From Shimia sp. CNT1-13L.2 (GTDB taxonomy: Bacteria > Pseudomonadota > Alphaproteobacteria > Rhodobacterales > Rhodobacteraceae), in assembly GCF_024331145.1 (NCBI RefSeq), contig NZ_JANDJO010000012.1, positions 38,758 through 102,757 on the forward strand: DNA of 64,000 nucleotides, written 5' to 3'. Shown piece after piece: positions 61,142 to 64,000 of the stretch. The notes under the pieces are model-generated. The model was not told the origin of the DNA. It searched no databases and saw only the letters and a list, made by a program, of their open reading frames with translations. A program made the translations under genes and the position numbers. Each line of letters starts with the position of its first letter. The stretch's first letter is position 1.

Positions 61142-64000
61142 GTGAAAAAGACGATTTCAACAGCTTGGGAAGAAGTTCAAGTCGGCAGTTTTCTTGCGAC
61201 TGAAATCTACGGAGATACGGCCATTCCCTTCGACTATCGGGGCGTTGATGGAGATGACGCGGGCCACGATGATGATTATCGTTCCTACATTGAGGGATTG
61301 TCACGCCCTTGGGTCTTGCTCGATGCCAGCAGTCTTGGCACCCATTTCGTAGGGGGCGGCATCGGGAGATTCACGCAAGGAGGGTTGTATCGAGGCACTG
61401 TTGAAGAGTTTCTCGGAGACGACGAACAGGCAGAAGGATTACTCGCAACAACGACAGTGGGCGGCGTCGATGCGCTCGTCATGGCTTTTCGTGGAACAGA
61501 CAGTTCAGACAAGGCCATCGCGGACGGCCAAGCTTGGACAGCAGCGGGCAACAAAGGGCACTATGAAGCACATCGCCCCTTGATTGAAGCCTTGTACTCC
61601 TACGCAGTAGCCCACGGGATCACCAAGGTTGTTGTATCGGGACATAGCCTCGGTGGGGCAATGGTTGATGTCTTTACGTTGGTCGATGCAAAACGCTTCG
61701 AAGACGCTGGCATTGACCTGACCGTCGTCGCGTTGGCTTCGCCTGGCGTCAATTCAAACCTAAGCGACAAATATGTTGGCCTGATTGATGAAAGATATGC
61801 TTCGATCGTGTCCGGCCCTTTGATAAACGATAAGATCGAAAGCCTTACCAGGCCGGATTATTACATCGGCATCAATCATAGCGAAGATGTGGTCGGGCGG
61901 CCGGTCGAAAATCCCAGCGGTTTCTGGGGGGACGGCATTTACCCAAATTGGAGCATTCAGGGGAACATTCGGTTTGCGTCCAACGACATCATCGACTTGC
62001 AAAGCGTCGATAATGCGGACGTCGACTACGAAGGAGGGTTCATTGGGTACTCAAAAGGCTACGGTGCGGAGCACAACGGCCAGATTTACCTTCATAACCT
62101 TAACGCCATAACAAATTCCCCTCTACTGCAGCTGAAAACCGCCTCTCACTCCCTCATATTGGGCGTCGGGGCCTATAGTGCTGAACATGGATATATCGGG
62201 CCCGGCCCGGATGATGTCGGTGCCCAAACCCTGTACGGATCAAGCACGTTCGATTTCTTGCTAGGTCTGGAGGGCAATGATTCAATTGTCGGGCTGTCTG
62301 GGGATGACCTGCTTGATGGCGGTTCCGGAAGGGATACGCTTATCGGATCGGGAGGGCGCGATGTTCTCTTCGGCGGCACCGGTGACGACTACCTGAGCGG
62401 CGGCACAGAACAGGACACGCTGCAGGGCGGATTAGGAGAGGATCGCCTCGAAGGCGGAACTGGCGACGATGTATTTTTCCTTGGGGCAATGGATGCGTCA
62501 GACATCTACGTCACCCACATCATCGATTATAACTTCAGCTCGGGTTCATATGATCCCGGCGAAGGAGATGTAATCGATCTGTCTGAACTGGTTGGCGGTG
62601 CCTTTGCCGGTGGTGCTTCTTTCTCGGATCTTGTCCGTGTTGTCGTATCCGACGGCGACGACCGGTTTTCCCTCCAGATTGATACAGATGGCGCGGGGCA
62701 CGAGAGCGACTGGTTTACGGTCGCCTATCTGAATTATCTGCCAGACGGTTCTGAGATAGCCTTCGAGCTCGATTCCGCTATTGCCGGTACAGACGTTATT
62801 CTTGATCTTGCCCCGATTGTTCAGGTCGGGCCGACGTCTCTAGGTCCGGCTAGGCAAATCGAACTGGAGAGATCTGGACTTGAGGGCACTGTTGAAAGCT
62901 ACAGGATCTCTGTCGAAACGATCGAACTGGATGGTGAGATATCTCACCGTTTCAGGGACGCGGATGGCACTATCATTCGTCCGGAAAACGAAGATGGCAT
63001 TAACTTGCTCGCGACGATGTCATTCTTGGGCGCATTAGACGACAGCGTGCTCGATAGCCTGTCTTCGGATTTTGCGGCCCTCTATTCGGAAATCGACAGC
63101 GCATCCGTTGATGCCTATTGGGATGCTGCCTTCGGATTTGCGATCGATGCCGCTTTTGCGATTGGCGTTACAGCATTGACCGGAGGCCTGGCGGCTCCGT
63201 TCGCCATTGCGGCTTTGACTTTTTCGATCGGTAACTCACTGGCGAGAGAGATCGACGGCGCGAATACCGATAAGGAAGTACTGGCGATTGCCTCTACGCT
63301 CCTCGAGCCCGCCTTCCAGGGGAGCAATAGCTATATCAGCAACCTGGAGAATTATCGGGGCGCGTTTTCCGATGCAGCGACCTCCGGCGATGCCATCTCA
63401 TTTAATGATGTGATGCTTGCGGATTTTGCATTTTCGCAATCTCGGATCGCCTACGACCTGGCTCTGGGTATTCTCGAAGAAACCGAGGATGAGACCATTT
63501 CCTACCTGCGCTCGGTATCGGGCGAACTGTCGACTGTGATGGGCGACGCTTTTCTGGGGCAGGCCATTGAGGATTCGCTTGGTCGTGGCGTGGCCCAGAA
63601 AATCACGGTTGCCGCAGGGGCGCTGGACGCCTTGAACACGGTTCTGTCGTTCCTCGAAAACGACTCGCGCATTGAGGACGCCAAGAACAAAATATCAGCG
63701 GCCCTGAACGATCCGACCTATTCCTTTTTCAATCCGGCGCTAGAGGCCGACTATCTCGCCGCTCTTGGCAACGAGATGCACGGCACGGATGGTGACGACG
63801 TGTTTCGGGACGATGGTCGCCGGAACAGCAAGATATTCGGGTACTGGGGCGATGACACGATTGATGGCGGTCTTGGTCAGGACACGCTGGACGGCGGAGC
63901 GGGGACGGACCTGCTGAAGCTGGACTTCACCAGCGTGATGAAGGGGAGCGCAAGCAATTACGAATATCTGCGGTTCCAAAAATCCAGTAGCACAAACGAT
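61142..64000 (+). CDS. RTX lipase (class 3-like), 5' part; runs off the window
   Basis: Open from GTG 61142 to the last base: at least 953 codons, with no stop. The N-terminal alpha/beta hydrolase domain (about 1-350) has ALVMAFRGTDSSD, the oxyanion-region motif of class 3 lipases, and the nucleophile elbow VVVSGHSLGGAMVDVF with Ser169. RTX nonapeptides follow at about 375-450 (GLEGNDSIVGLSGDDLLDGG...). Then comes a long non-repeat region (about 450-880) that includes an Ala-rich hydrophobic helix (GFAIDAAFAIGVTALTGGLAAPFAIAAL). A second RTX block begins near 880 (MHGTDGDDVF, GYWGDDTIDGGLGQDTLDGG). No signal peptide; probable type I secretion. The ribosome site is weak (AGGTAAAG). Confidence 0.85.
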   Translation, partial: MKKTISTAWEEVQVGSFLATEIYGDTAIPFDYRGVDGDDAGHDDDYRSYIEGLSRPWVLLDASSLGTHFVGGGIGRFTQGGLYRGTVEEFLGDDEQAEGLLATTTVGGVDALVMAFRGTDSSDKAIADGQAWTAAGNKGHYEAHRPLIEALYSYAVAHGITKVVVSGHSLGGAMVDVFTLVDAKRFEDAGIDLTVVALASPGVNSNLSDKYVGLIDERYASIVSGPLINDKIESLTRPDYYIGINHSEDVVGRPVENPSGFWGDGIYPNWSIQGNIRFASNDIIDLQSVDNADVDYEGGFIGYSKGYGAEHNGQIYLHNLNAITNSPLLQLKTASHSLILGVGAYSAEHGYIGPGPDDVGAQTLYGSSTFDFLLGLEGNDSIVGLSGDDLLDGGSGRDTLIGSGGRDVLFGGTGDDYLSGGTEQDTLQGGLGEDRLEGGTGDDVFFLGAMDASDIYVTHIIDYNFSSGSYDPGEGDVIDLSELVGGAFAGGASFSDLVRVVVSDGDDRFSLQIDTDGAGHESDWFTVAYLNYLPDGSEIAFELDSAIAGTDVILDLAPIVQVGPTSLGPARQIELERSGLEGTVESYRISVETIELDGEISHRFRDADGTIIRPENEDGINLLATMSFLGALDDSVLDSLSSDFAALYSEIDSASVDAYWDAAFGFAIDAAFAIGVTALTGGLAAPFAIAALTFSIGNSLAREIDGANTDKEVLAIASTLLEPAFQGSNSYISNLENYRGAFSDAATSGDAISFNDVMLADFAFSQSRIAYDLALGILEETEDETISYLRSVSGELSTVMGDAFLGQAIEDSLGRGVAQKITVAAGALDALNTVLSFLENDSRIEDAKNKISAALNDPTYSFFNPALEADYLAALGNEMHGTDGDDVFRDDGRRNSKIFGYWGDDTIDGGLGQDTLDGGAGTDLLKLDFTSVMKGSASNYEYLRFQKSSSTND

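Overview
The window looks like chromosomal DNA of a marine Roseobacter-group alphaproteobacterium (Rhodobacterales). It is GC-rich, and several marker genes and gene orders are typical of that group. These include heterotetrameric sarcosine oxidase (soxD-soxA-soxG), a YfgM-like/bamB/der run, a yajC-secD-secF/TauE/Mth938/ccmABCD-dsbE run, glnA-glnB opposite nnr, and the DMSP lyase gene dddP. Genus and species cannot be read from the sequence alone.

Layout. 1-3.8 kb: 3' end of the sarcosine oxidase operon. 3.9-5.9 kb: four consecutive genes for small secreted proteins that look like one tandem paralogue family. 6-9.6 kb: sodB, a RarD-type permease converging on a LOG-family nucleotide hydrolase, and a LysM protein. 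9.6-13.5 kb: an Atm1-like ABC exporter and an RTX protein. 13.5-18.5 kb: an RND efflux operon with a palindromic operator upstream but no regulator gene beside it. 18.7-22.2 kb: YfgM-like protein, bamB, der (envelope biogenesis and ribosome assembly). 22.3-24.8 kb: a fatty acid desaturase and serS. 25-32.1 kb: Sec accessory genes followed by the cytochrome c maturation genes ccmABCD-dsbE. 32.6-36.8 kb: a SxxK serine hydrolase, then a bufferin-type RiPP cluster (Cys-rich precursor, MNIO/DUF692 enzyme, DUF2063 partner) with a DUF1223 gene behind it. 36.8-43.5 kb: lysophospholipid acyltransferase, DMT permease, fliG, small secreted proteins, purB, a TetR regulator and a broken Nudix gene. 43.5-47.1 kb: two tandem RTX proteins. 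47.2-54.5 kb: hydrolase/OsmC fusion, dddP, a DUF3445 protein, a methyltransferase, a TPR-sulfotransferase and a flavodoxin-like protein. 54.6-56.2 kb: two unknown secreted proteins. 56.3-59.9 kb: glnA-glnB and nnr. 60.1 kb: tRNA-Leu(UAG). 60.2-64 kb: AT-richer accessory DNA with a relic excisionase-type HTH and a large RTX lipase that runs off the window.

How the parts connect. Sarcosine oxidase (methylated amines to methylene-THF, glycine and H2O2), DddP and glnA/glnB fit a bacterium living on algal osmolytes and regulating nitrogen uptake. The Ccm, SecDF, BamB and RTX genes concern export and the envelope. The bufferin cluster is the best candidate for specialised chemistry: by analogy with known bufferins, it would make a periplasmic copper-binding peptide with modified cysteines.

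At least two families of GC-rich palindromic elements are scattered through the window. Two of the copies lie in-frame inside nnr, and an unrelated GC-rich block lies at the break point of the Nudix pseudogene.
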